A stretch of DNA of 64,000 nucleotides, taken from Callipepla californica brunnescens. Lineage: Eukaryota; Chordata; Aves; Galliformes; Odontophoridae. The stretch covers positions 14,689,368 to 14,753,367 of the forward strand of contig JALIRH010000004.1 in the NCBI GenBank assembly GCA_023055505.1, given 5' to 3'. A program made the position numbers and the translations under genes. This document shows, in pieces, positions 1 to 13,762 of the stretch. Position 1 is the stretch's first letter. Every line of letters starts with the position of its first letter. Under the pieces are notes generated by a model that was not told where the DNA came from, made no database searches, and saw nothing but the letters and a program-made list of their open reading frames with translations.

Positions 1-1242
1 CACCTTCAGTAAAGAATAAACAAACTACCAAATCCCAAATGAGTATTGTTTAACGATAAAGGTTGGCAAAAACTAAACCAAACTTTATATTGTGGCAGAT
101 ATGTCCAGTAAAAGTAAAGAGATCTCTATATCTATATACATTATTTTAAGACGACAGGTACAATAATAAATACTGGGAAAATAAAGGCTTTCAGGAGACA
201 GCAAGTGCATGTGGGCAGAGTAAGGAAAGATGAAGTAAAGAATAAAATATGTAAGAATTATTTTAGAAAGGAGTTGTACTACTCATAGAAAGCACCTTTG
301 GTATTTTTCCATGTGCAATCCATAGAATTTTATTATTTGTGGAAATACATATTAAGGTAATAAAATGAGAAGCCCCTTGGGTCTTACGTGAACTCAGAAC
401 TAGTTGTCTTGAGAGTTTATGGACTTTTTCTGTAAGATTTGAGAGAGCCTTTATGAACTTTGGAAAACGCCACAAATCTGCTGCCACTATCATCTGTTCA
501 CATTTGTAAACAAAATATTCTATACCAGTGCTTGATCTGTCTAGAATGTGCTAAAGGGGATAAGGTTAACTTGATGTTATTAATAATATTCTTCTTTGTA
601 TTAATAATATTGTTGCCACAGAACAACAACAACAACAACAAAGTTTATCTGAAAATATACAAGCCCTACAAATTCAGATCTTTAATTTATTATAAAGAGC
701 TGTTTCATCCTAACCGACAAGGTGACTCTAATGAGAGACAATGATAGACATATGATATAGTAACAAATATTTTGTTTAATTAGTTGCACATTCAACAACC
801 AAGATGTAACACTTTTTAAAGAAAAAGAAAATATATCAAATTTCCTGACTATTTTCTGACATTTTCCTTTTACTCTTGCTAAGGAAATCACAGAGAATTG
901 CAGGATCCTACAGTTTATTTTACCTAGAGTCTTTCCTAAGTGGTAGCTCATTTCTGAATGTATGCTACTTTTTGTGAATGGCTGCAAGGTTATCATCTTG
1001 ATTTGTCACTAAAAACTGACATTTAGCTTTAGGGAAAAAGAAATATTTCCCCAATTTTGCAACCTGATGAGCAAACAACTCTTTCCCATGATATTTCTCT
1101 CTGTGTATATTTCTGTTGCAAATCAATTCTGCAATGCTATCTGGCACTGTGCTTGTAAAATCAGTTTTTCATCAAAAGAACAAGTAACCAACAAATAGAG
1201 CTTTTAGAAATTAGAAACAGTGCAAATAATAGCACTTTCCAG
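1..1242. other. Intron or upstream sequence, no exon seen
   Basis: AT-rich sequence before the first recognisable exon. It holds a short AAC trinucleotide run near 621-645 and nothing else I can name. The first exon starts with two bases that complete a codon, so the coding sequence must continue from an exon further left. I found no convincing acceptor-ORF-donor combination here, so that exon is probably outside the window. Confidence 0.5.
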
Positions 1243-1383
1243 TTATCTTGAAGACCAAAGGAGCTTTGGGAATTAAGAAAATAAACTCATTACAAAAACA
1301 AGGTACTGGTGCTTTGGGACTGTCTGCTACGGTGTCAGAGCTAGAGCAAGTTTTGGATCGAAAAATGCACAGACAAACTGAAG
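1243..1383 (+). CDS. Exon 1 of the chain: coiled-coil protein, internal coding exon
   Basis: A 141-bp internal exon of an unrecognised protein. The acceptor reads CACTTTCCAG just before 1243, with an in-frame TAG at 1230-1232 that stops the frame from running far upstream. The donor is GAAG|GTAACT at 1384. The first two bases complete a codon from an earlier exon, 46 codons follow, and one G is left over (phase 1). The translation begins ILKTKGALGIKKINSLQ and ends ELEQVLDRKMHRQTE. It is rich in K, Q, L and E with few Cys or Phe, unlike most chance ORFs here. The leftover G joins the AA that opens the next exon to give Glu. The Leu/Val spacing in its second half suggests helix. The acceptor pyrimidine tract is short, which is the main weakness. 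No family recognised. Confidence 0.65.
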
Positions 1384-2144
1384 GTAACTTCTTCACACTT
1401 TTTAGTTTTATTAAGTGCTATGCCAGCTTTGGGAGCCTAGGAGGGGTGACCTATCTTGATGTACTAACATGTAGAACTAGGTAGAGAAATCAAGTTGCAG
1501 CTGAAGACTTAAAAATAATTGAATAAATATAAATAAATAAATAAATACAGAAATAAATGTTGATTTTTTAAAATCAATTTCCTTTTCCAATGCAAATTGT
1601 TGCAAAAATTCAAAATGGTCTGCAGTTGTCTGACAGAAAGAGACAGATATGCAAATTTTATTTACAAATTTCTATTAGCAAGTGAACATGAAAGGTCTTG
1701 CTGATTTGTCCAGCAGGAGAACTATGTTAAATGTGATTTCCTCAGACACTAAGAAGAAAATCTATTGCTGCCTCTGTAAGAGAAAGGCAAAGATATTTTT
1801 CAGTGGTCCTACCACTGGCTCAACTATATTAGAAGGGGGCATTTCACTTCAGTACGACCCACTATAGAGTTAGGCACAATGCCTGCTGGACAGATATAAT
1901 GGTTTTGTCTACACTAAGCTAAGGAATGGGACTGAACTGTTAATTAGAATGCTTTCTATTACCTTTTGAGTATAATGAAGAGATTTAACTTCATACCAAA
2001 AGGCAGATTCAAAAAGCAAACCATTTGGAAGAGATTTGTGCAGAGTCTTCTTTTTATTTTTTTTTTTAAGCTACTGTTGCTGCTGGTGGCACAGCGGTAT
2101 TGCCATTAGCAATTCGAGAAACCTTGCTAGGGTAACATTTTCAG
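1384..2144 (+). other. Short intron (761 bp) between exons 1 and 2
   Basis: Runs from GTAACT at 1384 to ATTTTCAG ending at 2144. It contains an AAAT tetranucleotide run near 1521-1556 and no other recognisable element. A 61-codon open frame at 1682-1867 has no matching splice sites and looks like chance. Confidence 0.5.
1521..1556. repeat. (AAAT)n microsatellite
   Basis: Tandem AAAT units with slight interruptions at both ends. Simple repeat inside the short intron. Confidence 0.8.
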
Positions 2145-2244
2145 AATGTGAAGTTGAGGGGAAGAGATTAGAAGGAATTCAGCAGAAATGGTTAACAGCT
2201 TTAACTTACATTGACTATATTTATAGAAAGGAAGAACGCGTGTG
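2145..2244 (+). CDS. Exon 2 of the chain: coiled-coil protein, internal coding exon
   Basis: A 100-bp exon with acceptor GTAACATTTTCAG ending at 2144 and donor GTGTG|GTAACT at 2245, the same donor hexamer as exon 1. It opens with AA, which joins the single G left by exon 1 to make GAA (Glu), and ends with TG, which joins the G of exon 3 to make TGG (Trp). Between are 32 codons, including CEVEGKRLEGIQQKW and ending YIDYIYRKEERV. The composition is charged and helical with several aromatic residues. If the donor were ignored, a TAA stop would follow one codon later. The fit on both sides is the strongest argument that this is coding. No domain recognised. Confidence 0.65.
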
Positions 2245-2790
2245 GTAACTTTGTTATACAAGTTGACACACACCTGCAGTGTAAATGGACATTCTTTCCC
2301 ATTTATACAACGACAGAGCCCAGGGTTGATGATTCATATAATGGCTAAATTCTACAATTACTTTTACTTCCCTATCATAGATAGAGGATAACTAGGTTGA
2401 TACTTCAATTTCAGTTAACTGAGGAAGATACAACTGTAAATGGCTAGCAAATTGGTTGGCAGCCTCTGAAAAGAGGTCAAAAACTGAATGACAGCTGGGC
2501 TGTCCTTTTCCTTGTTGAGTCTAAATTCATGTAGTCTTTAAGAAGTTTGGCTGGAAATGGCAGAAATCCATTTGTCATTTCCTGCTTTTTCCCTGTGGAG
2601 AGAAACTTTTAAGTCTGGCACTTCCACAGACTCTCCTATATGAAAGTACCTTAAAAGTTCTGAGATGTTCCTGACTTGTTGACACTGAGGAAATAAAACA
2701 TTTTTTAAATTATTTATCTGTATGCCAGTATTATGCAGAAAAGAACAGAAGAATAATTTCCTGTAGAGCCTTTTTTATTCCAGCTATCGT

Positions 2791-2813
2791 AAAAATAAAT
2801 AATAAATAAATAA
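2791..2813. repeat. (AAAT)n simple repeat
   Basis: About five tandem AAAT-type units, slightly interrupted. Confidence 0.7.
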
Positions 2814-3147
2814 GATGGTCTTTTCATCTGCTGACACTGAAGTAAGTACAGACAGAGAGCACCTACTAAGCTTTTACAAATAGCTTTCATATGTTGTATG
2901 CTAGACATCAGCAACAGAACACTGCTGCATACTTGTTTCAAGATATTCACGCAATTATTTTTTTCTTTCATGATACCTTGCCCGTCTCTGTTATAATTTC
3001 AGACATTAACCCTATGCCATAGGTTTCAAATATAATTGGGAAGCTGTTTTTTTTCTTTTTTTTTTTTCTTTGTCTTTCTCAGTGATTGCTAATAGTTCTG
3101 GAATATTACACCAGATGTAAATAAGAATAGCCTCTATCCCTTTTTAT

Positions 3148-3170
3148 CATTAATTAATTAATTAATTAAC
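3148..3170. repeat. (TTAA)n microsatellite
   Basis: More than five consecutive ATTA/TTAA units. The run is self-complementary, so it can fold on itself. Confidence 0.8.
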
Positions 3171-5473
3171 ATTCAGTGGTAAGAAAGAATTGTCCAAATC
3201 CAGTGGCAGGAAGAAGTAGAATAAGATATATGGTGACCACAGGCTTCTTTTGAGATACAGAATGTGATTTATTGAATGTTGTTTTTTCTCTGTGTTTCTC
3301 TTCTTCAGATAGGATGAAAAACTACTAAAATGGGAGGTTCGTTTTTTCAAGGTCATTATGAGGAAAAGTAAACTTAATACTAATTCTGAATGTGCTTTCC
3401 CTGTTTGAACTTGTAGGAGAGCGTGGTATTCAGAACAATCCGAATCTTAATTGTTATTTCCTTTGGCAACATAAAATGTTGTTTTGTTTGCTTCTATTTA
3501 ATATTATAATGGATTTTTTCTTATTTGTTAAGTTGGTTAGATGTTGTGTGTTGCATCTGAAGTACAACCATTTGAAGACGGTTGAAGTAGCATTCAGAAG
3601 CCTAACCTTCTATGAAAATACTGTGGGCATTTTATTTTAAAAGGCTGAAGAAGGCTATGGGTAGCCTTAGCTTCTGGAAGACAGTCTGGCTCAGAAGGCC
3701 AGTAGTGAGCTAAAATTCCATGTTAAGGTTAACGTCTAAAATTTTCCAGGGACTTGGAAAAAGTCATTATTATACGGGAAATGGCTTGGTGGTCTGTGTT
3801 AAATGAGGTTTAAATTGGATTCCAATATATTAATAACGCAAAAAATCACCATTATTTTTGCCCTCATCAAAAGAAGTGCCAAAGGCTAATATCTATCTGG
3901 ATGAGAGGCATCATGAAGAGCACACTTAATGATTTCTTGTGATGCATATAATTCCCCATTATAATTGTTGTAGCTCAGTAAAAGGGATTGAATTACTTTC
4001 ATAATACTCTGCAAAGTTGCATTTGGAAAGTTCTTGACAAGCTATCTGAAGATAAAAAGATGTTTGTATAAAACTATCTGTATTGTATCTGCAGTGAATT
4101 CTGTTTTTTATTATTCTTTTGAATGTTTGTTGCAGAGAGTTTTTCTGTTTGTTTCTAAGGTAGTCTTCAAAGGAAAGTACACTAATATGTTCCAGAAATT
4201 TTTCATTTAAAGAATATGGACACAAGTTTAATAGTTTAATCCCAAACTTGTCCCTGTTATTTTCAGAATGGATTTAAAAGATTCAATCTAACTTTGAGTG
4301 TAGAAACTTATCATCGTAACTGATGATTGCTAAAGGGAAACAAAGGTTTGGAGAGCATTCTATACTTTGCATTATATATGAAAATGATGTCCAATTCTGA
4401 GAAATAGTGCTTACAGATACAGCATGTGTATAATACCCTTCCTGTAGTGAAGGAAAAAAAAACCCACAAAGTTCTGAATTTGAGAACTTTGTCACTCGGG
4501 TATCCAACTGGCAGTTTATATGCTCAAGTTATGATACAATTCTCATTCTTCAGAGTTTTTGAACAAACAAACAAACAAAAAAAAATCCAACAAAACATCA
4601 TTAAACTCCCATACATGCCTGTAAGTTAAAATGTTGCTGAAGATAATCTGCTTGAATTATTGAATATTTGTTCGTAAAAAAATTCTGTTTTGAAGCTAAT
4701 AGGTACAATAGTAACTCATAAACAAGTGAAAGTACCTGACAGAAATATCTGATATATATGATTTTTAAGATGATCAGTACAAGCAACACAGGATTGAACT
4801 TGGTGCTGGCATGAGATCAGTAAAGTACACAGGATATTAAACAATATTATTTTTACCTTGTCTATTGGATATAATAAAAAAGATCTCAAATAAGAGGGAA
4901 AAAATGTGCACTTAGTCTGGGTTTCTCAAACATCTGTCTTGGACTCTGTTTAAAAAGAAAAGAAATCGAGACCATGATTACTAGACCTTCACTAAGTTAT
5001 AACCACATACTTTTACAGATAAATAGGAAAAATGAATTCCTTTAGACATTAACATTAGATCTATTAGATATTTTAGAAAAGCATTACATTAAATATGCTA
5101 AATCCACTGTTCTTGTAATTCAAAGGTAATGATTAATGTTAGAGAATAATTTTGCTTAAAGCTTCATAGACTCTTAAATCGAATGAAGCTTAAATACAAA
5201 GCTGCTTTTTCAATGGAGTTTACTGAAACATGCAAGATTTTTCATTAAATAGTATCAGTTTCCTTCAGTCTGCAGTATCAGTTGTTTAAATCAGAGGATG
5301 AATGGAAGCTGATTGACATCGCTGTAGACTGACTGCACTAAAAGTACAGTGTTTTTATGTATGTGTTAAAAGATTCATTTGATGTCTCAGACCATAACAA
5401 GCAACAAATTGATTCAAGAAAGTCATAGCTCTCAATATATCCTCTAATAACGTGCATTCTAAACAAACAATGC

Positions 5474-5835
5474 ATAGAATTATAAATAGTTAGAAGGAAC
5501 CCACAGGGAACACTGAGAATGACTCCTGGTTCCACACAAGGTCACTGAGAAACCCCGCACAAGGTGTTGCCAAACACTGAATCAGGCACTATATCAGCTT
5601 GTCCTGGGGACCATCAAAGCTGGCCTTGAACACCTCCATGAATGGGACATCCATAACTTCTCTGGACAATAAGTTACAGCACCACACCACCCTCTCAGTG
5701 AAAATTTCCACTGACATCAAATCTAAATCTACCTTCTTTAGTTGAAAACTGTTTGCACTTGTCCTATCACTATCCACCAGTGTAAATAGTGCTCTCTTCA
5801 AGTACTGTAAGGCCACAATGAGGTGGCTCAAGGGG
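5474..5835 (-). mobile_element. CR1 LINE, 5'-truncated 3' end with ORF2 C-terminus remnant
   Basis: The plus strand matches the reverse complement of the avian CR1 3' region. The minus strand at 5589-5831 translates to a degraded ORF2 C-terminus, with recognisable pieces such as LIVALQYLKRA, DRTSANSFQLKK, LLSREVMDVPFMEVFKA and a final LI followed by a stop. The roughly 110 bp at 5474-5588 are the short CR1 3' UTR. The element is cut at its 5' side, as is usual for CR1, and carries substitutions, so it is an old inactive copy in intron 2. The family assignment is by pattern recognition. The subfamily is not resolved. Confidence 0.85.
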
Positions 5836-7512
5836 GTGTTAGAACTTGTAATAAATGATCATACACAACTGAGTCCATGCCTCAGACACTGCAATGTATA
5901 GTTGTATAAATCAATTAGCAGACTCAGTCTAAATCTTGTATTTGGCTTTGTATTAACATTCTAAGAAACTCTTCGTATAAGCTAATGCCAACTCTTTTTG
6001 ATAAAATAAACAAAAGGTAGTAGGGTTAGTGATACAGATGAACTATTAGCTCAATTTCCAGTCCCTTAAAAAATAAAAATACAAAAAAAGTTGTTCATCA
6101 GACTAAATTCTTGTACAATTCTGGGAACATTCAGAGAAGAAAAAAAAAAAGGAAATTACTGTTTTAAGAAAAATAGTTATTTATAGTTTGTTTTAAAACA
6201 GTAGGAACTACAGGTTGCAAAATGAATGCTTGTGGAAGGCTTTCAATTATCCCTCTGGCCTTCTGCAAATAGGAAGTTGCCCATCTGAACACAAAATTTT
6301 GAAAGTATAGCAAGATGAAATATAAATCAAACTGTAATGAAAAGCATGATTGAACATGTGTTTTATTAAACGTGACCTTTTCTCCAAATCATACAACAAC
6401 ACTAACAGAAATAATGGAAATAAAGTGCAGACAAACTGTGCAAGTAAAATGAGACCTCTATACCCAGAAATGTTGGAATTAACTTTTCCCATATGGTCTG
6501 GCAGAAGCTGTCTTTTGACCTTTACAGCGGTGAAAGACTTATCTATTTTTTCAAATACTTTTTTGAAGAAGGGGCTTATGTTTTGGTGGGAAGGGATTAT
6601 TATGTGCTTTTTTCCCCTTTCTCCGTTAGCAGAATGGAAAAAAAAGCAAATAACAATAGTAAATCCTTATTTAGACTTTATATAGATTTGCCTTTGATTA
6701 ATGTCAAATGGAACAATATAAAACAAATAAAAATTCCCCCAGTCAAGGTTTCAAAAGCTTATCTGAGATAAAACTTAATTCACAGAATCAAAGTTGCATG
6801 CATCTACTTTCATAATTTATAATCATGCAAAAGAAATGTTTAAAATTTACCTTTAACTCTACATAACCTCTTCACACTGAGCAATGTTGCAAAGGATAAA
6901 AATGAAAATAAATAATACAAAAGCTTTAGTCATGTTATGTTTAGATGGATACTTATTTTATTTCCTTAATCCAGTGTTAAAGATAGGACCGTGCATTCTG
7001 CTTTCACATTATCAGGCATGGAGTAAATTATGAGCAATCAAAATTTGTAATTAAATTGAGTGCTTGCATTCATTTATTTTTAGATAAAAAATTTAGAAAA
7101 ACTAGAGAGAAAGCAATGAAAATACAGAAATTCTTTCGAAAAGTCTTTCTAGAATCTCCACTGCAACTACTGGAGAAAATAAAATGAAGAAAATTACCTG
7201 CAATCACTATTGCTCACTTAGAAAAGGCTCAGAATGCTTTTCTTCCCTCTGTAAAATACCTATCTCAAATACTTTAAATAAATAAATAAAATGACTGAGA
7301 CATCTATAGGGGTTATGAAATGAGTGGTCAGCATTAAAATATGGTACACAGTGTAATAATAACATCTCTTGTTTGTGTGTGTTTTTAAAACAATTTTTTA
7401 TGGCACTAAAATAACACCGGGTTTTATTAAGAAAAATTTTTACAAAAACAGCATCTAGTCAAAATCAGTATTGACTCAACTGACTTAAGTTCATTCATAA
7501 GTCAATCACAGA

Positions 7513-7622
7513 ATTGTTCTGCCTGGACGCCTACCTGTGCAACCTGGGTTAGGGAACTGCTTTGTCAGGTGGGGTTGGACAATATGACCTCTAGAATCTA
7601 CAATTCTGTGATTCTGTGATTG
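7513..7622 (+). mobile_element. CR1 LINE 3' tail fragment
   Basis: About 110 bp of CR1 3' end in sense orientation. Diagnostic pieces are CCTGGACGCC near the start, GGGGTTGGACAATATGACC in the middle and the terminal octamers ATTCTGTGATTCTGTGATTG. Strongly 5'-truncated. Orientation is opposite to the copy at 5474-5835, so this is a separate insertion. Confidence 0.85.
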
Positions 7623-8780
7623 TGCTTTTGAAATTTCTTCATTTTCTGTTGCTTTATATGCTGTTGAGCATTCTGAATAAATATTTCATTCAAGATTTGT
7701 GATTATAAAATACTTGTAGTTATAAAAAAAATCTGAGAAACGAACTATGCTTTAAACTGATCACCTGAGAGAAGCTGTTTATTATTATGTATGTATGTTG
7801 CTCTGCAAGTAATAAAAAATAATAAAAGACGACTGCAAGCAAGTAGAAGCACTGCAAATCACAAAGAGCTGAAATTGGCTTCTCAATTTTGTTTTGTAAG
7901 AGTACACGTTTTTAATACATATTTTCCTGATAAGAAATCAGACCACTCTCATCATGATCCAAGGGCTGATATGAAGACACAATCTCTTTAGATTACTGAT
8001 TCATCAGTCCTGTTTGACCACCAACCAAAATACCCTAGAAGCAATATTCACTAAGCATTGAATAGAAATATGTTTTTCCTTTCATTGAACTGAAAGGAAA
8101 CTGAAATTTCTTTAATGTAGATATGCCAAAAACATGGCATACTGTAATTTTTACAAGAAAACCTATTCTAAAATGATACAAGTTGCCAAGACAAGTCATT
8201 TAACTGTTAACTGTCATAAGTACTTATCCTGATATGACAAAAATTGTGTAAGTTGCTTAAGGGAAGAATGAGCTGTAAGCCCACCTGGGTACACAGTCAG
8301 TCCTGCTAGTGACTAATTAAGTCTGTACAATAATTACACACTGGGCCACAGGGAAACCCTTAAATACAAAACACGGTAGTGTGGAGGATATGAAACTGTA
8401 AAGGGGATATAAAGTCTGTAAAACAGGAATTTTGATAAACTAGGTCCACATCTAGGTTCCACATTTCTGATAACCATTTTTACACAAAGCTGTTGCACAG
8501 CTTCTGCTGTGAATCCACCAAGATTCTCATGGACCTGATTAGAGGGCTAAGGTCAAGATTTGTCCCACAGATAGATACAAAGCTAGAAAAGAGACTGATG
8601 ATAAAAGAAGGTAGGCTTTCTGTGATGTCAGTAATTTAAAAGTCCCAGTATCCTGCTTTGAAAAAGCATTTGAAATTTTATTCTATTAACGGTTTTAAAA
8701 TGATAGTATGATGTTAGTTTCTATCTTAATCATATATAACTAAATCAAAGCATTATTCCCCTGTACTGGCAGTGCTTATC

Positions 8781-8830
8781 TTCATCAGAAGTTGAAGATG
8801 TTCATTAGAAGTTGAAGATATTCATCATAA
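8781..8830. repeat. 20-bp tandem duplication, about 2.4 copies
   Basis: Unit ttcatcagaagttgaagatg at 8781-8800 is followed by a copy with two changes at 8801-8820 and a partial third. A local slippage or duplication product. No coding role seen. Confidence 0.8.
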
Positions 8831-9265
8831 CCACTAATTAATATGTTTTCTATTAGGAAGATCTAATAACCTAATTATTAGACCCACGTTCTTGGCTTCA
8901 TTCCCTGCTGCTGTCATGCAGACTAACAGCAAGGCTTGAGAGACAAGTCCTGCAAAATCCATGGGTTGAGGACCTAAACAATCACTCCAAACTTTAGTCT
9001 TTTTAACATGAATGTAATCGATGCATTGATGGTATGTATTTATCATGACTCTGGGACCGTATAATATAGAAAATGTTATAGAAGAGGAGCTAAAAATTAT
9101 AGACTTGTGGATACCTCTAAAATATAGTAGTTATATGACATTCCCTTGTAAGCAGAATGTACTTTTTGAGTCCTAAAGACTTGTGTAACTTGTATTTTTG
9201 TTCTTTATTCTATAAGAAAAACAATTTATATACTGATCATATAGTATTCTGTTTCTTTACAGGTC

Positions 9266-9283
9266 TTTTTTTTTTTTTTTTTT
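9266..9283. repeat. T18 homopolymer
   Basis: Eighteen T, preceded by TTTACAGGTC. The surrounding sequence is T-rich. Confidence 0.8.
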
Positions 9284-12200
9284 GCTTTTTTTCCTTTTCA
9301 AATGTCACACAAAATTACATTGATTTGTCTAATCCATTTTAGGTATGGCTAATATTTTTGATTGAATATGGTACAGGTGTAATTGACAAAAACAGAAGCA
9401 CTTGAAACTAAACCCTTGTTTTGATATCTTCAATGCTCAACTAATATTTAGATAATGTTGCCAAACATATCATTTTCACCTAAATAATAAAATGGACACT
9501 TATTCTTTGAGTGCAAAAAAATTAACTGAACAAAAGAGCAAATAACTTCCACAGTATCGCTGTAGTGAAAAAACACTGTGAAAATACTTTAAATAAAAAC
9601 TTAATGTGAAATGCCACTGGGTTTACTGCTGATAATGATGTTCTTCAAATATGTTTCCACAGTTTAACTACTTTTAGCAGGTCCTAACTTTTCTAATTAA
9701 ATCAACCCTCCTGACATAGTAATCTTCATTGTAATGGGCTTTTGCTTCCTTCTAAGACTTAATCTGTCTTTATTATGTCTGAAAAACTTATACTAGGATG
9801 ATTATCTTTCAGTATATTAAAAGCATATGAATTCGTTGGAAGAGATTTTTTATTCTTTTTATGGTTTCATATTGTGATTAGAGTTCTTTGGATCCTTTTC
9901 CCTATCTACTGCTCATCAAAACTTACACAGTGATCTGTACTTTCTTCCTCTAAAAGAGTATGGATATCTTTTTAATTCCTCTAAAGGAAAGTGACCTTTT
10001 GATTGAGTACAACTTTAGATATCAAACTTTCAAAAAATGTTTGTTAAGAGCACCTGAATAGTACAGTTCTGGATATTATTTCTGTTCAGCAAGTACTTAA
10101 TAATATAAATTTGAGAGATTGGAAATATTAGTTAAATAGTTCATTAACTTATTCTTAGAACAATTTAATCACGTAGACTGCTGTTATTTTTTTCTTATAC
10201 TTTATTCCTTGACTCCAAACAGAATTGAAATATGAGATTCATCATAATTTCAAATGTCTTAAGAGGTTATCTCTGTATAAGCCAGTTGTATAAAGTCTTT
10301 TTATTGAAAGAACTAGACAATCTAGGAAGACAATTTGTCTAAACTGTCTTAGATCCTTATCTTCAATGAGATGAATTATTCCCTGAAGGTTCTTATTTCT
10401 TCCTATTGACTATACAGGGAGACTGGATGACTAGTTCAGAAGACAGCTTTTAGTTGTCTGATGTTTGCAGAGATGGATCTTACACAAAGTGACCTAAAAC
10501 ATTCCGGTTTGTGAAGCACTGGAGCATTATCACTTCTGAAGCCAGATTTCCAACAAAAATGACCTAATTTTCCTCAGATATACCTACCTCTCCCTCTGAT
10601 CCTTTAGAGTTTAAAAATTAAAAGCTTATCAACAGCTTTGTGCAAAATGAAAATTTTACCAAAATATTTTAACTTCATTTTCTGAAGTCATATTGGAGAG
10701 GTTGAAATATGGAAACAGAAACAAAATGCTAAAAAGATAAGAATACGTTCATATTTTCTAAATTATTCCTCTTTCTTCTTGGGGTTCTGATAATAATAAA
10801 TAGATAAAAAATGTCTTGTTGACTGATTATTTTTAGCTTGTATTCTTGTAAGATTCTTGTAATTTTATTTTTCTGTCACCTGTAAATTACCTCATTATAA
10901 ACAGCTTTTAAAGTTCATTCACTGTCTCTCTTTTAAAAACACTATGACTTTATACACATATGTAAAAGTAACCATTAACCAAAACTCTTTATTTTCAATC
11001 AGCGTTACAAATATATTTATTCTGTAAATTATTATAATTGACAAAATATCCTTTTGAACGTTATTAGTAATTAAAGGAAGTGGTGGAGTTAAGGAAAGGC
11101 TCCCTTGTATCCCTTAAAGAACTTACTCCTGGAAATGAGTAGAGGTATTACTGGAGACTAACTGAAGTCATAGAACTGTTGCACATGGCTAATGAACTTG
11201 AAATTCAAATACTGTGTTGGATTGTTTGTTTGTTTTCTTGAAAAATAAAAGGTGAAAACAAAGTTCTTAATGGGTTACTTGTGTTCTAGCAGTATTTATA
11301 CTAATATAGTTGTCAGTGACTCAATATAATTTGCCTTTTTCTATCTGAAATCAATGCTAAATCACATGCACATGGATAATTTATATAAATGACTTCATGT
11401 GCTCAGATTACAAATCAAATTTGCCTTATCTGGTGGTCCACTAAATGCCATAAGTGTAAAGCCATAAGGTGGTTTGTTGTTGTTTGTTTGTTTGTTTTTA
11501 ATTTGTTTGGTTTCTTTGGTGTGCTTTTTTTTTTTCTTCTTCATTGAAATAGAATCAGATAAAGAAATAAAGTTCATCACAAGGACCTTCCATTTTCAAA
11601 CACGTTGTTTTCTAGATTGCAGATATATTTTTTCCTATGAGCATGTTACACTAAGATTTCAGGCACCTTTAATGTTTTCATAACTGTTGCAAAAGGAATT
11701 AGATTAAAAAAATAGTATTTCTAGGTGTCATAAGATGGTTAGTTAAACAGAACTAGACTAATAAGATCTGAAATATTAAAACTTCAAAACTTTAGTGGCC
11801 TTTTCAACTTTGGGTAATATTCTTGTGTCATTTATTTCTTTTTTTACATTGATATTCTGACCATTGTTCTGCAGAGGACTGAAATGCATATCATAGGGTT
11901 TGTCTTGTTTTCATCAATTTTTCTCCTTTTTCTGAAAAGATAACTAACTAACTAAACTAAAATAAAGTGTCACAAGCTTAAAAGCTTATTTGAACATCTA
12001 AAACGTTTAATGTTAATCTATTATCACCAAGGTTATTTATTTTCCTGTTTGTAAAATAACTTGGCACTTTGATATAATGATGGGAGACTTGACATGTATG
12101 CTATTAGTTGATTAGAAACAATTTTTTTTTCTTATACACAGACTAACTTTTATTCCATACTTTAAATAACTGAATAGTTCGAATAACACTCAGATCATTT

Positions 12201-13639
12201 GCTAACATGCTACTAAATAAGAAGTCGACTGTGATGATTATTCAGCATGTCTCAACAAAAGCTTGTTACTGTTATTTGACTAATTTTATAAAAGTAAATT
12301 TACAATATAAGTCTTGGTGGAGGCATTTCTGTCGCTTAGGTACTGAAGACTTAAACTGTTATACTTCTCTTACAACCTTTCATACAGCAGTTTGTATTAG
12401 GACTGACCTTTAAGATATATGGGAAATAAATTGGATTCATTACAATTTCAGAAATAATATGATGAAGCTGATATTCCCTGTTGTGCAATTGTGAAACAAA
12501 AACAGGACAACATCTGCTTAATTGCTTGAATAATTACAGTTAAATTTAAGCATTCAAGTTTAAAAATACACATCTGTACAATATATTAAATCAAATTGTA
12601 CAAGATCTATTTTCACTCAGATCATTTTAAATGAGATGACTCATCTATAGTTCAGAACTCATCATAACCCTTGTAGATTATAAAACACTCTAGAAGATCA
12701 CTTTTTAAGTATTATTTTTGCCACTATTTCTGTTGTTGTTGTTTTTTGTTTTTTTTTTTTAGAAAAAGAAATAAAAATAAATACTAGTGAATATTTTCCT
12801 AACCATTTACTTTAAATGTTCCAGAGGTAAAGAACACTCTGTCGCAAAACCGATCTATAGTGAGGTCTATCTCACTATATTTAGACTGTGTTACGAGAAG
12901 TAGATGATACCAACATCCTGATCAAGGATAAACTGCTGTAATCTGGTGGAACATTTCCCATGTTTTCACAGGAAGATCATTGATTTATTTTTAAGAACTG
13001 TTTACACACAGATGATTACAAAAATGTATGCATGTGTGTTTATAATATCACATAATGTATACCTAAGACTCATGGTTTCTTCATGTAATTGCATGTACTT
13101 GTATTCCTATAATTGTTTTGCAGAACACTATGCCCACCTTTATTATAAAATACCAGAGGTTTAATTGTATTTACATTTTCAACTCCAGGTATGAGAGATG
13201 TTATTGTGAATTCTTCTTTGCTATGTCAGTCACAGTTGATTTTAATTTGATAACAGAACAAAATAAAAAGCTAGTACAAAATCATAGAATTGATCTAAGC
13301 ATAGCTTCTCCCAGCTGTCGTCTGGACTAACTTATTAAGTGATAACTAAATTTTACCAGAAACATGTAGAGTAAAAAGAAATAGAATGAGGAGCAGGTAG
13401 GAAGAGTGATTTTTAGAGAACATTCAGTACATGTCTCTTGCTTCTGAAGGAAGTTTGCCAGGGAAAGCTGATTGGCTCTTATCAGAATATAACATTGTTG
13501 TTTTGATGCTGTATGTGATATTTCTAGTTTGGAGCATCAGTTTAGGCCTTGACTACCAATTATCTATAGAAATTCAATTTATGTGTGGTTTTTAATATGC
13601 CTATTATGCAGCTTCCATTATGACTGCACATTCCATGAA

Positions 13640-13762
13640 CATCGAAGTATTAACTCCTGTGAAGTCAGAGACTATAATTATTCAAACTTTCTAGACAAGG
13701 AAATTGAATCTCAGAGAGGACAAAAGATTTGTCCATGATTACAAGACCTAGGATAAAAAGCG
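13640..13762 (+). repeat. Fossil MIR-like SINE
   Basis: The segment GGAAATTGAATCTCAGAGAG followed by ACAAAAGATTTGTCCATGAT and then ACAAGACCTAG follows the order of the MIR 3' half (gaaactgaggctcagagagg, taagtgacttgcccaaggtc, acacagctag in the known family). The upstream stretch at 13640-13690 fits the preceding MIR part (the taactcctgtgaagtcag region) more loosely. MIR is an ancient amniote SINE, so this would be a very old, diverged copy in sense orientation. The match is by eye. Confidence 0.55.

Noticed and set aside
5589..5831. 80-codon minus-strand ORF
   Set aside because: It is the remnant C-terminus of CR1 ORF2, annotated as the mobile element, not a host gene.
7198..7248. Minus-strand exon candidate with TTTTACAG acceptor and GCAG|GTAATT donor
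   Set aside because: All three frames contain a stop within 51 bp and the acceptor pyrimidine tract is poor. No partner exons on the minus strand.
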